64,000 nucleotides of DNA. Source: Streptomyces sp. TSRI0107. GTDB lineage: Bacteria > Actinomycetota > Actinomycetes > Streptomycetales > Streptomycetaceae. A program made the position numbers and the translations under genes. Each line of letters opens with the position of its first letter. Within the stretch, counting starts at the first letter, position 1. Positions 44,345-53,755 of this stretch are shown here, piece after piece. The stretch covers positions 310,001 to 374,000 of the forward strand of contig NZ_LIVZ01000004.1 of the NCBI RefSeq assembly GCF_001905845.1. The letters are read 5' to 3'. A model generated the notes under the pieces. It saw only the letters and a list, made by a program, of their open reading frames with translations. It was not told where the DNA came from and ran no database searches.

Positions 44345-45115
44345 TTGTACAGCATCATCGTGGTACCTCCGCCGGCCGAGGAGGACGAGCGCCGCGACCA
44401 CCGGTTCCGGCTCGCCCCCGGCGAGCGGCTGGCCTTCGGACGCGGCGCCGGCAACGAACTGCTGATCGCCCACGAAGGGGTCTCCCGCAGAGCCGGTGAG
44501 ATCGCCGCGCAGGGCGCCTTCTGGATACTGAGCAACCTCAGCCGGGACCAGACGTACGTCGTGGAGAACCCGGAGGGGGCCGGCGAGCACATCAAGGTCG
44601 GGCCGGGGCGGCTCGACGCGCCCGTGCCGTTCGAGTTCTCCCGGATCGTGCTGCCCGCCGCCGGCGATCTGCTGCCGGTGGAGGTGTGGGCGCCGCGGCA
44701 CGACTATCTGCGCCCCGAGTCCGGTGCGGACGGCGCGACGACCGCGCCCGCCTTCTCCCTGGACCCCACCAAGCGGTACTTCGCGGTGCTGGCCGCCCTG
44801 TGCGAGCCCCGGCTGCGCGGCGAACCGCACGCCCCGCTGCCCACCGTCGACCAGGTCGTGGACCGGCTGCGTCCGGGCTGGCCGGCCGCCTCCCGCACGT
44901 CGGTGCAGTGGAACATCGACTACCTCGCCGTGAAGCTGCGGCTGAAGCCCGCGCCGGAGACCGCCGACCCGGGGCCCCGGCTCAACGGCAAGAAGGAGTC
45001 CCTGGTGTCCCTGGCGCTCCGCTTCGACCTGGTCCGCGAGGACGACCTGTGCGTCCTCGCCACCCGGCACCCGGCGACGGCCACGGCAACGGCCACCGGC
45101 CGGGCCGCCGGGTGA
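44345..45115 (+). CDS. FHA-like domain protein coupled to the protein kinase
   Basis: A 256-residue soluble protein. Residues about 20-95 look like a forkhead-associated phosphothreonine-binding fold: RLAFGRGAGNELLIAHEGVSRRAGEI, with the FGRG strand, SRRA in place of SRRH, and an Asn in ILSNLSRDQTYV. A second part (about 140-235) contains LPTVDQVVDRLRPGWPAASRTSVQWNIDYL, which resembles the winged-helix part of regulators that read FHA-type signals. The start is TTG 44345, nine bases after GGGAGACG; no ATG or GTG fits the fold better. GTGA overlap with the kinase gene implies they form one signalling unit. Confidence 0.8.
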   Translation: MYSIIVVPPPAEEDERRDHRFRLAPGERLAFGRGAGNELLIAHEGVSRRAGEIAAQGAFWILSNLSRDQTYVVENPEGAGEHIKVGPGRLDAPVPFEFSRIVLPAAGDLLPVEVWAPRHDYLRPESGADGATTAPAFSLDPTKRYFAVLAALCEPRLRGEPHAPLPTVDQVVDRLRPGWPAASRTSVQWNIDYLAVKLRLKPAPETADPGPRLNGKKESLVSLALRFDLVREDDLCVLATRHPATATATATGRAAG

Positions 45116-46644
45116 CCGGACGGGACGGGCCGTACGCGGTACCGGTGCCGCGCGGGTACCGGGTGGGTGCCTGGGAGGTGCGGGGACCCATCGCGACGGG
45201 CGCGTTCGGCAGCGTCTACGAGGGGCGGCGGACCGGCGAAGGGCTGCCCAGGACCGCCGCCCTGAAGTTCCTGCCGACCGGCACCAGCACGCCCCGCCAC
45301 CTGGCCCACCTGCGCGAACTGGTCGACCGCGAGGTCGAGTTGCACCGCCGGGTGGCCCGGCCCCGGCTGATCCGGATGTACGAGACGCTGACCGTCGACG
45401 ACCCCGGCCGCCCGGGGCTCGACGGCGCGACCGTCCTCGTGCTGGAGCGGGCGGAGGGCTCCCTGGCGGCGCTGCTGGCCCGCACTCCCCGCCCGCCCGC
45501 CGGCCCCGCGCTGCTGGCGCAGATCTGCGAGGGCCTGCACCAGCTGCACGCGGCGGGCTGGGTGCACGGCGATCTGAAACCGGCGAACGTGCTGCTGATG
45601 AGGGACGGTTCGGCACGGCTGGCCGACTTCAACATGGCCGCCGAACTGGAGGGCACCCACGCCTACACGCCCGCCTTCTCCACCCCGGACTACACCCCGC
45701 CCGAACTGCTGTGGGCGGAGATCGGCGAACGCGGCCGCCGGATCCGCCCGTCGGCCGACGTCTGGGCGTTCGGCGTCCTCGTCCACCTGGTGCTCACCGG
45801 GGCCTTCCCGCTGCCCGGCGGCACCCCGGCGGCCCGCCGCGACGCGGCCGCCGCGTACGCGCGCGGCACCGACGAGCTGCGCCTGGCCCCGGATCTGCCG
45901 CAGGACTGGCGGGAGATCGTGGGCGCCTGTCTGGCCCGCACGCACCGGGAGCGGATCGGCGGGGAGGCACTGCTGCGACGCGTCCGGGAGGCGGCGGGCG
46001 AGGCCCGCCCGCGCCGCCTCCGCCCTCGTAGCCGTACCGCCGTACTGGCCGCGGCGGCGACGACGGCCGTGGCCGTGGCGCTCGGCTACGGCGTCACCGC
46101 CTGGACGGATGACACCGGTGCCGGTGCCGGGCGGGCGGGTGCCGCCGCCGCGGCGGCTCACGGCGCCCGTGAGCTGCGCACCGACAAGGGCATCCCGGTC
46201 GCCTACCGCCGGCTCATCGTCGACGCGGCGCACGCCTGCACCCAGCCGGAGATCACCCCGCCGCTCATCGCGGCGATGCTGAAGGTGGAGAGCGACTTCG
46301 ACCCCGACCTCGCCGATCCGGCGCTGGACGAGTACGGCATCGCCCGCTGGACGCCGCGGGTGCTGCGCTGGTGGATCCGCGAGGACGGGCTCCCGGCCTC
46401 CGAGACGCCCAGGCCGCCCCTCACCCCCGCCGAGTCGATCCCGGCGATGGGCCGCTACCTCTGCTCCGTCGAGCCACGGCTGAAGTCCTCCCTGCCCGGG
46501 GACCGGCGGGTGCTGGCCGCCGCCGCGTACCGGACGTCGTACAAGACGGTGAACGAGACGGGCGGGGTGCCGCCGAAGGCCCGCGCCTACGCGGAACGCG
46601 TCGCCCACTACCTCAAGGAGTACACGCCACCGCGCGCGAAGTGA
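45112..46644 (+). CDS. Ser/Thr protein kinase fused to an extracellular lytic transglycosylase-like domain
   Basis: A 510-residue membrane protein. The kinase (about 20-290) has a glycine loop TGAFGSV (29-35), Lys52, HGDLKPANVLL with Asp154/Lys156/Asn159, and ADFNMA (Asp172) where DFG is expected; APE reads TPPE. The HRD Arg is Gly, so it is non-RD. A basic stretch (RPRRLRPRSR) precedes one membrane helix (about 312-332). Outside, residues about 370-505 resemble a soluble lytic transglycosylase: ITPPLIAAMLKVESDFDP with Glu393 as candidate catalytic acid, then DEYGIARWTP and AAAYRTSYKTVNETGG. The fusion suggests cell-wall sensing or regulated remodelling. Confidence 0.87.
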   Translation: MTGRDGPYAVPVPRGYRVGAWEVRGPIATGAFGSVYEGRRTGEGLPRTAALKFLPTGTSTPRHLAHLRELVDREVELHRRVARPRLIRMYETLTVDDPGRPGLDGATVLVLERAEGSLAALLARTPRPPAGPALLAQICEGLHQLHAAGWVHGDLKPANVLLMRDGSARLADFNMAAELEGTHAYTPAFSTPDYTPPELLWAEIGERGRRIRPSADVWAFGVLVHLVLTGAFPLPGGTPAARRDAAAAYARGTDELRLAPDLPQDWREIVGACLARTHRERIGGEALLRRVREAAGEARPRRLRPRSRTAVLAAAATTAVAVALGYGVTAWTDDTGAGAGRAGAAAAAAHGARELRTDKGIPVAYRRLIVDAAHACTQPEITPPLIAAMLKVESDFDPDLADPALDEYGIARWTPRVLRWWIREDGLPASETPRPPLTPAESIPAMGRYLCSVEPRLKSSLPGDRRVLAAAAYRTSYKTVNETGGVPPKARAYAERVAHYLKEYTPPRAK

Positions 46645-46755
46645 CCCTCAGAGTTCCGAGGTACCCCAGCAGGCGGCGGGGCGGCACGGTGGAGCACGAC
46701 CGAGGGCGGTCCCGGCTCTCTCGGGGGAGTGCCGGGGCCGCCCGCCGTGACACCG

Positions 46756-46796
46756 GTACCGCTCGTACCAGCCGTACGACGAGGTACCACCCGTAC
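46756..46796 (+). repeat. Five phased GTAC repeats upstream of a secreted protein gene
   Basis: GTAC occurs at 46756, 46765, 46774, 46784 and 46793, with spacing 9, 9, 10 and 9 bp, in imperfect units such as GTACCGCTC and GTACCAGCC. The array lies 20-60 bp before ATG 46816, within the expected promoter/leader. Close to one helical turn per unit, it may be a regulator-binding array. Confidence 0.5.
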
Positions 46797-46815
46797 AACG
46801 ACTGGGGGAACAGTC

Positions 46816-47175
46816 ATGACCACCATGCTCCGCAAGGCCCTCGCCCTCGGCGCCGCCACCGTCACCGCCGGCGCCGCGCTCACCCTGACCGCCGCCGGCA
46901 GCGCCCAGGCCGCCGCGCCCTGCTGGCAGGACGGCTCCGTCTGGTACTGCAACAACGCGACCGGCGCCAACGTCTACGCGGGTGCGAACAGCAACCAGGT
47001 CGTCGGCCGGATGTACTCCAACCCGTCCTTCTTCGTCTGCAAGTTCGACGGCGGCCAGAACCACGGCGGCCCGCACCCGAACCGCTGGGTCCACACCCAG
47101 GCGGACAACGGCGAGTGGGGCTGGATGAGCGACAACGACATCGTCTCGGAGACGGACCCGCTGCCGTCCTGCTGA
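46816..47175 (+). CDS. Small secreted SH3-like protein
   Basis: A 119-residue exported protein. The signal peptide covers about 1-33 (MTTMLRKALALGAATVTAG, Ala-rich core, cut after AQA-A). The mature part, APCWQDGSVWYCNNATGANVYAG, NQVVGRMYSNPSFFVCKFDGG and EWGWMSDNDIVSETDPLPSC, reads as one bacterial SH3-type barrel with four Cys that can form two disulfides. Such domains bind peptidoglycan. ATG 46816 follows TGGGGGAAC. It stands alone, converging on purH with a shared terminator, next to the kinase/transglycosylase gene. Confidence 0.82.
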   Translation: MTTMLRKALALGAATVTAGAALTLTAAGSAQAAAPCWQDGSVWYCNNATGANVYAGANSNQVVGRMYSNPSFFVCKFDGGQNHGGPHPNRWVHTQADNGEWGWMSDNDIVSETDPLPSC

Positions 47176-47192
47176 CCCGACGGCCCGCGGCA

Positions 47193-47232
47193 CGTGTCGG
47201 CCCGCCGGTCATCGAACCGGCAGGCCGACACG
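47193..47232. terminator. Bidirectional terminator between the SH3-like gene and purH
   Basis: CGTGTCGGCC (47193-47202) pairs with GGCCGACACG (47223-47232); inside, CCGGT (47205-47209) pairs with ACCGG (47216-47220). The hairpin lies between convergent stops at 47175 and 47267 and is followed rightwards by CTTTC. Immediately after it are four tandem octamers, CCTCAGTG or CCTCACTG (47241-47272), the last running into the purH stop codon. Confidence 0.75.
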
Positions 47233-47266
47233 CTTTCGGACCTCAGTGCCTCACTGCCTCAGTGCC

Positions 47267-48847
47267 TCAGTGGAAGAAGTGGCGCGTCCCCGTGAAGTAC
47301 ATCGTGACGCCCGCCTTCTTCGCGGCCTCCACGACCAGCTCGTCACGGACCGAGCCGCCCGGCTGGACGACCGCCTTCACGCCGGCCTCGACGAGGATCT
47401 CCAGGCCGTCGGGGAAGGGGAAGAACGCGTCGGACGCGGCGTACGAGCCCTGCGCGCGCTCGGCGCCCGCCCGCTCCACGGCCAGCTTCGCCGAGTCGAC
47501 CCGGTTCACCTGACCCATGCCGACGCCGACCGAGGCGCCGTCCTTGGCGAGCAGGATCGCGTTCGACTTGACCGCGCGGCAGGCCTTCCAGGCGAACGCC
47601 AGCTCGGCCAGCTCCGCCTCGCTCAGCGCCTCGCCGGTCGCCAGGGTCCAGGTCGACGGGTCGTCGCCGGGAGCCTGGAGACGGTCGGTCTCCTGGAGGA
47701 GGGCGCCGCCGTCGATGGGCTTGACCTCGACGGGGTTGGCCGGGGCCTCGGGGCAGCGCAGGACGCGGATGTTCTTCTTCTTGGTGAGGGCCTCGAGCGC
47801 GCCGTCCTCGTAGTCGGGCGCGACGATGACCTCGGTGAAGATCTCGGCGACCTGCTCGGCCATCTCCTTCGACACCGGGCGGTTGACGGCGATCACACCG
47901 CCGAACGCGGACAGCGGGTCACAGGCGTGCGCCTTGCGGTGCGCCTCGGCGACGTCCGCGCCGACGGCGATGCCGCACGGGTTGGCGTGCTTGATGATGG
48001 CGACGCACGGCTCGTCGTGGTCGTACGCGGCACGGCGGGCGGCGTCCGTGTCCGTGTAGTTGTTGTACGACATCTCCTTGCCGTGCAGCTGCTCTGCCTC
48101 GGCGAGACCGCCGGTGCCGGAGACGTAGAGCGCGGCCGGCTGGTGCGGGTTCTCGCCGTAGCGCAGCACGTTCTGGCGGGTGTAGGTCTGGCCGAGGAAG
48201 CCGGGCAGGCCGCTGTCGTCGTCGGGGGCGTAGGACTCGGCGAACCAGCCGGCGACGGCCACGTCGTACGCGGCGGTGTGACGGAACGCGGCGGCGGCGA
48301 ACCGCTTGCGCAGCCCCAGCGTGAAGCCGCCCTCGCGGACCGCCTGGAGGACCGCGGCGTAGGATCCGGGGTCGGTGACGACCGCCACGGACGGGTGGTT
48401 CTTGGCGGCGGCGCGGACCATCGACGGGCCGCCGATGTCGATCTGCTCGACGCACTCGTCGGGCGAGGCACCGGAGGCGACGGTCTCCCGGAACGGGTAG
48501 AGGTTGACGACGACGAGGTCGAACGGCTCGACGCCCAGCTCCTCCAGCTGCCGCCGGTGGTCCTCCAGGCGCAGGTCGGCCAGGATGCCCGCGTGCACCT
48601 TGGGGTGCAGGGTCTTGACCCGGCCGTCCAGGCACTCGGGGAAGCCAGTGAGCTCCTCGACCTTGGTGACGGGGACGCCGGCGGCGGCGATACGGGCGGC
48701 GGTGGAGCCGGTGGAGACGAGTTCGACGCCGGCCTCGTGCAGCCCCCGGGCGAATCCCTCGAGCCCGGTCTTGTCGTAGACGCTGATGAGCGCGCGGCGG
48801 ATGGCCCGCTTGTCGCCCTCGGCCATGACAGTGCTGTCGGCGGTCAC
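47267..48847 (-). CDS. purH: AICAR transformylase/IMP cyclohydrolase
   Basis: A bifunctional enzyme (526 residues) doing the last two steps of IMP synthesis: formyl transfer from 10-formyl-THF to AICAR, then ring closure. The cyclohydrolase part has [24 protein letters not shown] and [15 protein letters not shown]. The transformylase part has [20 protein letters not shown] (catalytic Lys and His), AFGGVIA and the C-terminal [11 protein letters not shown] 48847 overlaps the purN stop (GTGA), so PurN and PurH are made in balance. Confidence 0.96.
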   Translation of the reverse strand: MTADSTVMAEGDKRAIRRALISVYDKTGLEGFARGLHEAGVELVSTGSTAARIAAAGVPVTKVEELTGFPECLDGRVKTLHPKVHAGILADLRLEDHRRQLEELGVEPFDLVVVNLYPFRETVASGASPDECVEQIDIGGPSMVRAAAKNHPSVAVVTDPGSYAAVLQAVREGGFTLGLRKRFAAAAFRHTAAYDVAVAGWFAESYAPDDDSGLPGFLGQTYTRQNVLRYGENPHQPAALYVSGTGGLAEAEQLHGKEMSYNNYTDTDAARRAAYDHDEPCVAIIKHANPCGIAVGADVAEAHRKAHACDPLSAFGGVIAVNRPVSKEMAEQVAEIFTEVIVAPDYEDGALEALTKKKNIRVLRCPEAPANPVEVKPIDGGALLQETDRLQAPGDDPSTWTLATGEALSEAELAELAFAWKACRAVKSNAILLAKDGASVGVGMGQVNRVDSAKLAVERAGAERAQGSYAASDAFFPFPDGLEILVEAGVKAVVQPGGSVRDELVVEAAKKAGVTMYFTGTRHFFH

Positions 48848-49473
48848 TGGATAACTACCTTTCGTCCCTCAATGCGATAGCCGTTGCGGGCGAGCCGCCC
48901 CACGACCTCGACGAGCAGCCTTCGCTCGACTTCCTTGATGCGCTCGTGCAGAGCGCTCTCGTCGTCCTCGTCCCGGACCTCCACCACGCCCTGCGCGATG
49001 ATCGGCCCGGTGTCGACGCCGTCGTCGACGAAGTGGACGGTGCAGCCGGTGACCCTGGCGCCGTACGCGAGCGCGTCACGGACGCCGTGGGCGCCGGGAA
49101 AACTGGGGAGCAGGGCGGGGTGGGTGTTCACGAACCGCCCGCCGAAGCGGGCCAGGAACTCCTTGCCCACGATCTTCATGAACCCCGCGGAGATCACGAG
49201 GTCGGGCTCGTACGCGGCGACGGCCTCGGCGAGGGCGGCGTCCCACTCCTCGCGGGTGGCGTGATCCTTGACCCTGCACACGAAGGTGGGCAGTCCGGCC
49301 CGCTCGGCCCGGGCCAGCCCCTCGATGCCGTCGCGGTCGGCGCCGACGGCGACGATCTCGGCTCCGTACGCCTCGACGCCGGTCGTGGCGATGGCGTCGA
49401 GCAGCGCCTGGAGGTTGGTGCCGGATCCGGAGACCAGCACGACGAGGCGCTTGGCCACGGGCTTGGCGGCCAC
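48844..49473 (-). CDS. purN: Phosphoribosylglycinamide formyltransferase
   Basis: A 209-residue 10-formyl-THF-dependent GAR transformylase of purine synthesis. [16 protein letters not shown] binds the ribose-phosphate, and [43 protein letters not shown] (catalytic Asn and His) and [19 protein letters not shown] (Asp) complete the active site. GTG 49473 follows AAAGGG. First gene of purNH, divergent from a membrane protein gene. Confidence 0.95.
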   Translation of the reverse strand: MAAKPVAKRLVVLVSGSGTNLQALLDAIATTGVEAYGAEIVAVGADRDGIEGLARAERAGLPTFVCRVKDHATREEWDAALAEAVAAYEPDLVISAGFMKIVGKEFLARFGGRFVNTHPALLPSFPGAHGVRDALAYGARVTGCTVHFVDDGVDTGPIIAQGVVEVRDEDDESALHERIKEVERRLLVEVVGRLARNGYRIEGRKVVIQ

Positions 49474-49798
49474 GGTGGGGCCCTTTCTCGGGGGTACGAC
49501 GGTACGGTCGGCCGAGTACGGCGCCGTATGTGCGTTCGTACGAATGCATCGCGCCCCCGGATACGGGGAAGCCTACGAAGCGGCCGACCGTCAGCAACGA
49601 TACCGGCACTCCGGGCGGCCCCCATGGGACGGGGGCGTGGCCGGAAGGTAGCGTCTGGGAGAGCCGGGGCGGGAACGCGCGGTGCGCACGGCGCGTTCGT
49701 AAGGTGACGGCCTCGTCCCAGCCGTATCCGTCAGTTGTCTCAAGTCAGTAGTACTCGTTCGTACTCAGCCGCACTCACCAGGGGAAGACGCTCACTTG
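49474..49798. other. Divergent region between purN and a membrane protein gene, with a palindrome
   Basis: The 325-bp gap holds no supported gene. TGCGTTCGTACGAATGCA (49531-49548) is an 18-bp inverted repeat with a single mismatched pair, 58-75 bp before the purN start: a good candidate operator. A second inverted repeat, AGTAC(TCGTTC)GTACT (49749-49764), sits 35-50 bp before the start of the rightward gene and shares the CGTTCGTAC core. No ZTP aptamer was found before purN. Confidence 0.5.
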
Positions 49799-50569
49799 AT
49801 GCCGGACCGCAGCCTGCGACTCCTCACGCTCACCCCGCAGTCGGCGCAGGGAGGGCAGCGCAGCGGCGTGCTGCTGCGGGAGCGCCCCACCTCCCCGCCC
49901 GACGCGCCCCAGGCCAGGCCCGAGGGCGACGAGCGCGGTGACGCCGGGAAGGACGACAACCCGTTCGCCCCGCCGCCGGAGGGCACCCCCGACCGGCCCT
50001 GGCAGCCGCGCCGGCCGGCCGACGGCGAGGGATCGCAGGGTGAGGGCGGCGGCCGTCCGTCGTGGGGCAGCCAGTGGAGCGACCGGCAGCCCGGCCGCTC
50101 CCCCGGCGGCTTCGGCGAGCGGCCTCGCGGCGGTCCGGACGGGCAGGGCGGCGGCCCCGGCGGGCTCCGCTGGGACCCGACGGACCCCGCCCAGCGCCGC
50201 GCGCGGTACGCGCTGCTCGCCGGCATGTGGGCCTTCTTCTTCGCCCTCTTCTCCTGGGCGTACGTCGCCCTGCTGCTCGGCGCGCTCTCCCTGTACTGGG
50301 GCATCAGCGCGCTGCGCGCCAAGCCCCGCACGCCGGACCCCGACGCCCCGGCCCCCGTGCCGCCCGCCCGCCCGCAGACCGCCGCCGCGATCAGCGGCCT
50401 CGTCACCGCGTCCCTCGCCATCGCCCTGGTCGCGGCGTCCTTCACGGCGCAGCTGGTCTACCAGGACTACTACACGTGCGTGAACGACGCGCTGACGAAC
50501 GAGTCGAAGCAGGCGTGCAAGCAGTTGCTGCCGGAGGAGCTGCGGGGGGTTCTGGGGAACAGCGGCTAA
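49799..50569 (+). CDS. Membrane protein with long disordered N-terminus
   Basis: A 256-residue protein. Residues 1-125 are Pro/Gly/Arg/Asp-rich and likely unstructured. Helices follow at [38 protein letters not shown] (two) and [25 protein letters not shown] (one), and an outside C-terminal tail has two Cys ([22 protein letters not shown]). ATG 49799 is preceded by AGGGGAAG. No domain recognised. Its stop overlaps the convergent PerM-like gene by 4 bp. Confidence 0.8.
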   Translation: MPDRSLRLLTLTPQSAQGGQRSGVLLRERPTSPPDAPQARPEGDERGDAGKDDNPFAPPPEGTPDRPWQPRRPADGEGSQGEGGGRPSWGSQWSDRQPGRSPGGFGERPRGGPDGQGGGPGGLRWDPTDPAQRRARYALLAGMWAFFFALFSWAYVALLLGALSLYWGISALRAKPRTPDPDAPAPVPPARPQTAAAISGLVTASLAIALVAASFTAQLVYQDYYTCVNDALTNESKQACKQLLPEELRGVLGNSG

Positions 50570-52449
50570 GGGGTTTTCAGCGGCTCGGGGATTGCTTCGA
50601 TTGCCTCTGAGGTTTCCAGGGTCGTCTCCCGGGGTTCCGGTCCGGGATTTTCTGAGGGGTGTTCTGAGGGGTCTTCCGGGGTTTCCGGGCTCTCGGGATT
50701 CCCCAGGGCTTCGGGAATCCCGGGATCATCGGGATTCTCCGGCGCCTCCGACTTCCCTTCGTCTCGGTCCTCCGGTTCGTCTGGATTCCCAGGCCCTTCC
50801 GGCTCTGCCGATTCTTCGGGCGCTTCGGCCTTCTCCGGCTGTTCCGGCTTCCCCGGCTCCTGTGAGTCCTCTGACTGCGGGGTGTCCGTCGAGGCCTGCC
50901 TCGGTGCCGCCGAGCGGGCCTCGGGTACGGCGGCGTCCTCGTCGCGCCAGGGTTCGGTGGGGAGGAAGTCGTACGGCTCGTCGGCGTCGGGGGCCGTCGG
51001 GGCCGGGCCCGGGGTTTTCGCGGGGTCGTCCGGCGGCCCGGTGACCGGCGGCTGGGCGGCCTCGGGCGCCGCGAGCCTCGTTTTCGTGGACTTCGGCTCC
51101 GCGCCCCGGGAGCCCGGGACCTGCGGCTCGGCGGGCTCGGGGGCCTCGGCCTGCCGACGCGCGGCCCGTCTCCGCCACGCCGCCACCACCACCGCCAGCG
51201 GCACCGCCACGACCGTCGTCCACGCCAGCGCCGCCGCTCCGACCTGCCACCACACCGGCCCGAAGCGGGCCAGCGTTCCGACGCCGAGCGGGCCGCCCGC
51301 CAGCGCGGCCAGCAGTGCGAGCAGCGCCGCGCACAGCACGGCCGCGCGCAGCGCCCCGGCGAAGGTGCGCCCCAGCGACCAGCGGGGCCGCGCCGCCCGG
51401 CCCACGAACCACCCCACCGTCACCCCGGCCGCCACCGGCACCACCCCGGTCGCCCAGTGCAGCGGCGTTCCGGGACCGCCGTCCGGCACGGCCGCCAGCA
51501 GCGGGAACGGCGGCAGCAGCGGCGCCGGATCGGCGTACAGCGGCCCCGTGACCCGGCCGGCACCGAGCATGAAGCCGGGGCCGAGGGCGTAGGCCGCGCC
51601 CCACACCGCCGCGTTCGGCACCAGCACGACGCAGAGCAGCAGTACCGCGAACCGCCCCGACCAGCCTTCCGTCAGCTGCGCGAACGACATCCGCGCGGCC
51701 CCGCCGTGCCACACCAGCGACACCGCCACCAGCAGCGCCCCGCCCCCGACGTACGCCGCGGTCCCGGCTCCGGCGGCCCGGGCCGCGAGCGCCAGCCGCT
51801 CGCGGCCCGCCCGTCCTCCCGGCCCCCGGACGAAGCGGCGCACACCGCGCGGCAGCCGCACCAGCACCCGGTCCAGCGGGCCGATGGGACGGCCGTACGC
51901 CGTCCACACGCCGAGGCCGGCCGCCACCGCGGCGACCAGAGGCAGCCACAGCACCGTCCACAGCCACGCGGGCCGCAGCGCCCCGCCCGCCGTGTAGATC
52001 ACGGCACCGGTCGCGACGGCCAGATAGCCGAGCACCACCCCGGCCCACGCCGTCCGCGGTTCCACCATGGGCCCGGTGTCGTCCTCACCCTCGGCCGCGT
52101 CCCGCGCCGCCCGGTGCAGCAGCCACACCGGGAGCGCGAACAGCAGCAGCGGGGTGACGCCGACGGGCGCGGGCACGCCGGAGAGGGTGTCCGGGCGGAC
52201 CAGCTCGGCGCCGTGTGCCAGCAGCCACAGCGCGGCAGCGATGTGCAGTGCGCCGCCGGGTCCGCTGTCGGGGTACGGCGAGCTGATCCACAGCACCATC
52301 ACCAGGACGGCGATCGAGCCGAGCCCCAGCCCGGCCGCGAGGGCGCCGCCCAGCAGGCCGTCGGCCAGCCCGGGCGGCCGGGCCGTCAGCGGGGTGAGCA
52401 GGGGCGACAACGACGGTCGGCGCTCGGTCATCCGGTTCACGCCCGTCAT
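50566..52449 (-). CDS. PerM-like multi-spanning membrane protein (DUF6350)
   Basis: A 627-residue protein with about ten membrane helices in the first 420 residues ([27 protein letters not shown] ... [20 protein letters not shown]) and a long cytosolic tail of Pro/Glu/Asp repeats ([18 protein letters not shown]). It lies beside purNH and sucCD, the same setting as M. tuberculosis Rv0955 (PerM), a cell division-linked membrane protein, so orthology is likely. The start is uncertain: ATG 52449 has GGGAG too close, GTG 52440 or ATG 52431 (MTERRPS) are alternatives. The tail is coded by short degenerate repeats. Confidence 0.82.
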   Translation of the reverse strand: MTGVNRMTERRPSLSPLLTPLTARPPGLADGLLGGALAAGLGLGSIAVLVMVLWISSPYPDSGPGGALHIAAALWLLAHGAELVRPDTLSGVPAPVGVTPLLLFALPVWLLHRAARDAAEGEDDTGPMVEPRTAWAGVVLGYLAVATGAVIYTAGGALRPAWLWTVLWLPLVAAVAAGLGVWTAYGRPIGPLDRVLVRLPRGVRRFVRGPGGRAGRERLALAARAAGAGTAAYVGGGALLVAVSLVWHGGAARMSFAQLTEGWSGRFAVLLLCVVLVPNAAVWGAAYALGPGFMLGAGRVTGPLYADPAPLLPPFPLLAAVPDGGPGTPLHWATGVVPVAAGVTVGWFVGRAARPRWSLGRTFAGALRAAVLCAALLALLAALAGGPLGVGTLARFGPVWWQVGAAALAWTTVVAVPLAVVVAAWRRRAARRQAEAPEPAEPQVPGSRGAEPKSTKTRLAAPEAAQPPVTGPPDDPAKTPGPAPTAPDADEPYDFLPTEPWRDEDAAVPEARSAAPRQASTDTPQSEDSQEPGKPEQPEKAEAPEESAEPEGPGNPDEPEDRDEGKSEAPENPDDPGIPEALGNPESPETPEDPSEHPSENPGPEPRETTLETSEAIEAIPEPLKTP

Positions 52450-52548
52450 GCTCCCAACGACACGCGCTTTTCCGTCGTAACAGGCGAACCTCCGCTGTGT
52501 CGCTCAATATGTGCTTATGTGCCTTTTCGTACGGAGGGGCGACGACCG

Positions 52549-53676
52549 GTGACTCGGAGTCCCGCATCCCCGCTTCCCCCGCCCAAGGAGCGCCGACGCC
52601 TGCGGGAGGCCGCGTCGCTGTCGCAGGCTCAGCTCGCCGCCCGGATGGGCGTCAGCCGGCACACGGTGCGCGCGTGGGAGTCGGGCCGCACGACGCCGCG
52701 CGGCTCCAGGCTGGAGGCGTACGCGCAGTTACTGGCCGAGCTGGCCGCACCAGCGGTGCCGGAAGTGCCGGCTGTGTCGGCGGTGCCGACCGCGCCGACG
52801 ACATCAGCTGTCTCGGCCGCATCAGCTGTCTCAGCCGAGCCTCTCAGCACCCTCGTAGACCCCGAGCCCGCCGCCTCCCCCCTCACCCCCGCCCAGGCCT
52901 TCGACGCCCTCTACGCCTTCTGTGCTCCCGCCCTGGTGCGCCAGGCGTACCTCCTCACCGGGCGGCGGGAACTCGCCCGGGAGTCCGTGGAGCGGGCGTT
53001 CCAGCAGGCCTGGCAGCGGTGGCCGGAGGTGGCCGTCGACCCGGACCCGGCGGGCTGGGTGCGCGCGGTGGCGTACGACTACGCCCTCTCCCCCTGGCAC
53101 CGCTTCCGCCCCCGCTACCGGCACCCCGAGGCGCCCCCCGCGAACGCCTCGGACCGGGCCCTGCTGGACGTGCTGCTGGCCCTCCCGCCGTCCTACCGCC
53201 GCACGCTCGTGCTGTTCGACGGGGTCGGCCTCGGGCTGCCGGAGACCGCGGCGGAGACGGAGGCGAGCACCCCGGCGGCGGCGAACCGGCTGCTGCACGC
53301 GCGCGAGGAGGTGGCCACGCGGCTGCCGGAGCTGTCGGACCCGGCCGTACTGCACCGGCGGCTCGCGGAACTGGCCTCGGCGGAGCGGCTGCGCGCCGCC
53401 CGGCCCCCCGTGGTGCGCGGCGGCAGCGAACGCCGGGCGCGCTTCTGGACCCGAGCCGCCATCGCCTTCACCGCGGCCCTGATCGGCGCGACCGCCCTGA
53501 CGGCCCGTACCGCACCGACGCACTACGAGCCGCCGGTACCGCCCGGTGAAAAGGTGCGCGGGGTGCCCCCGCGCGCGGCACCGGGTCCGCTGTCGGCACG
53601 AGAGCTGAAGCTGCGGAAGAAGCTCCGCGAGGAGCTGGTGAGCGGGCCGGAGAGGCTGGTTCCGGAAGCCGGGTGA
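52549..53676 (+). CDS. XRE helix-turn-helix protein with sigma-factor-like core and C-terminal membrane helix; contains a TTA codon
   Basis: A 375-residue regulator-like protein. Residues about 13-65 are an XRE helix-turn-helix (RRLREAASLSQAQLAARMGVSRHTVRAWESGRTTP). After an Ala/Val/Ser repeat linker, about 128-160 (LVRQAYLLTGRRELARESVERAFQQAWQRW) resemble ECF sigma region 2 and 203-255 (LLALPPSYRRTLVLFDGVGLGLPETAAE) resemble region 4. One membrane helix (about 299-320) follows. Codon 61 (52729-52731) is TTA, the rare leucine codon needing bldA tRNA, so translation should be developmentally gated. GTG 52549 follows GGAGGGGC. Confidence 0.85.
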   Translation: MTRSPASPLPPPKERRRLREAASLSQAQLAARMGVSRHTVRAWESGRTTPRGSRLEAYAQLLAELAAPAVPEVPAVSAVPTAPTTSAVSAASAVSAEPLSTLVDPEPAASPLTPAQAFDALYAFCAPALVRQAYLLTGRRELARESVERAFQQAWQRWPEVAVDPDPAGWVRAVAYDYALSPWHRFRPRYRHPEAPPANASDRALLDVLLALPPSYRRTLVLFDGVGLGLPETAAETEASTPAAANRLLHAREEVATRLPELSDPAVLHRRLAELASAERLRAARPPVVRGGSERRARFWTRAAIAFTAALIGATALTARTAPTHYEPPVPPGEKVRGVPPRAAPGPLSARELKLRKKLREELVSGPERLVPEAG

Positions 53677-53700
53677 GCCCGGGGCGAGGGAGAAAACGGC

Positions 53701-53735
53701 GGTGGGCCCGCCCCCACACAGGGGGCGGGCCCACC
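53701..53735. terminator. Strong terminator between the XRE-sigma gene and sucD
   Basis: GGTGGGCCCGCCCCC (53701-53715) and GGGGGCGGGCCCACC (53721-53735) form a perfect 15-bp stem with a five-base loop (ACACA). It lies between convergent genes. Read leftwards after sucD it is followed by GCCGTTTTCTCCC, giving a U-tract, so it mainly ends sucCD transcription. Confidence 0.92.
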
Positions 53736-53755
53736 GACGATCAGCCAAGGGGGCT

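Noticed and set aside
47246..48880. Long open frame antisense to purH
   Set aside because: Spans exactly the purH gene on the other strand and has shadow composition; purH itself is unmistakable.
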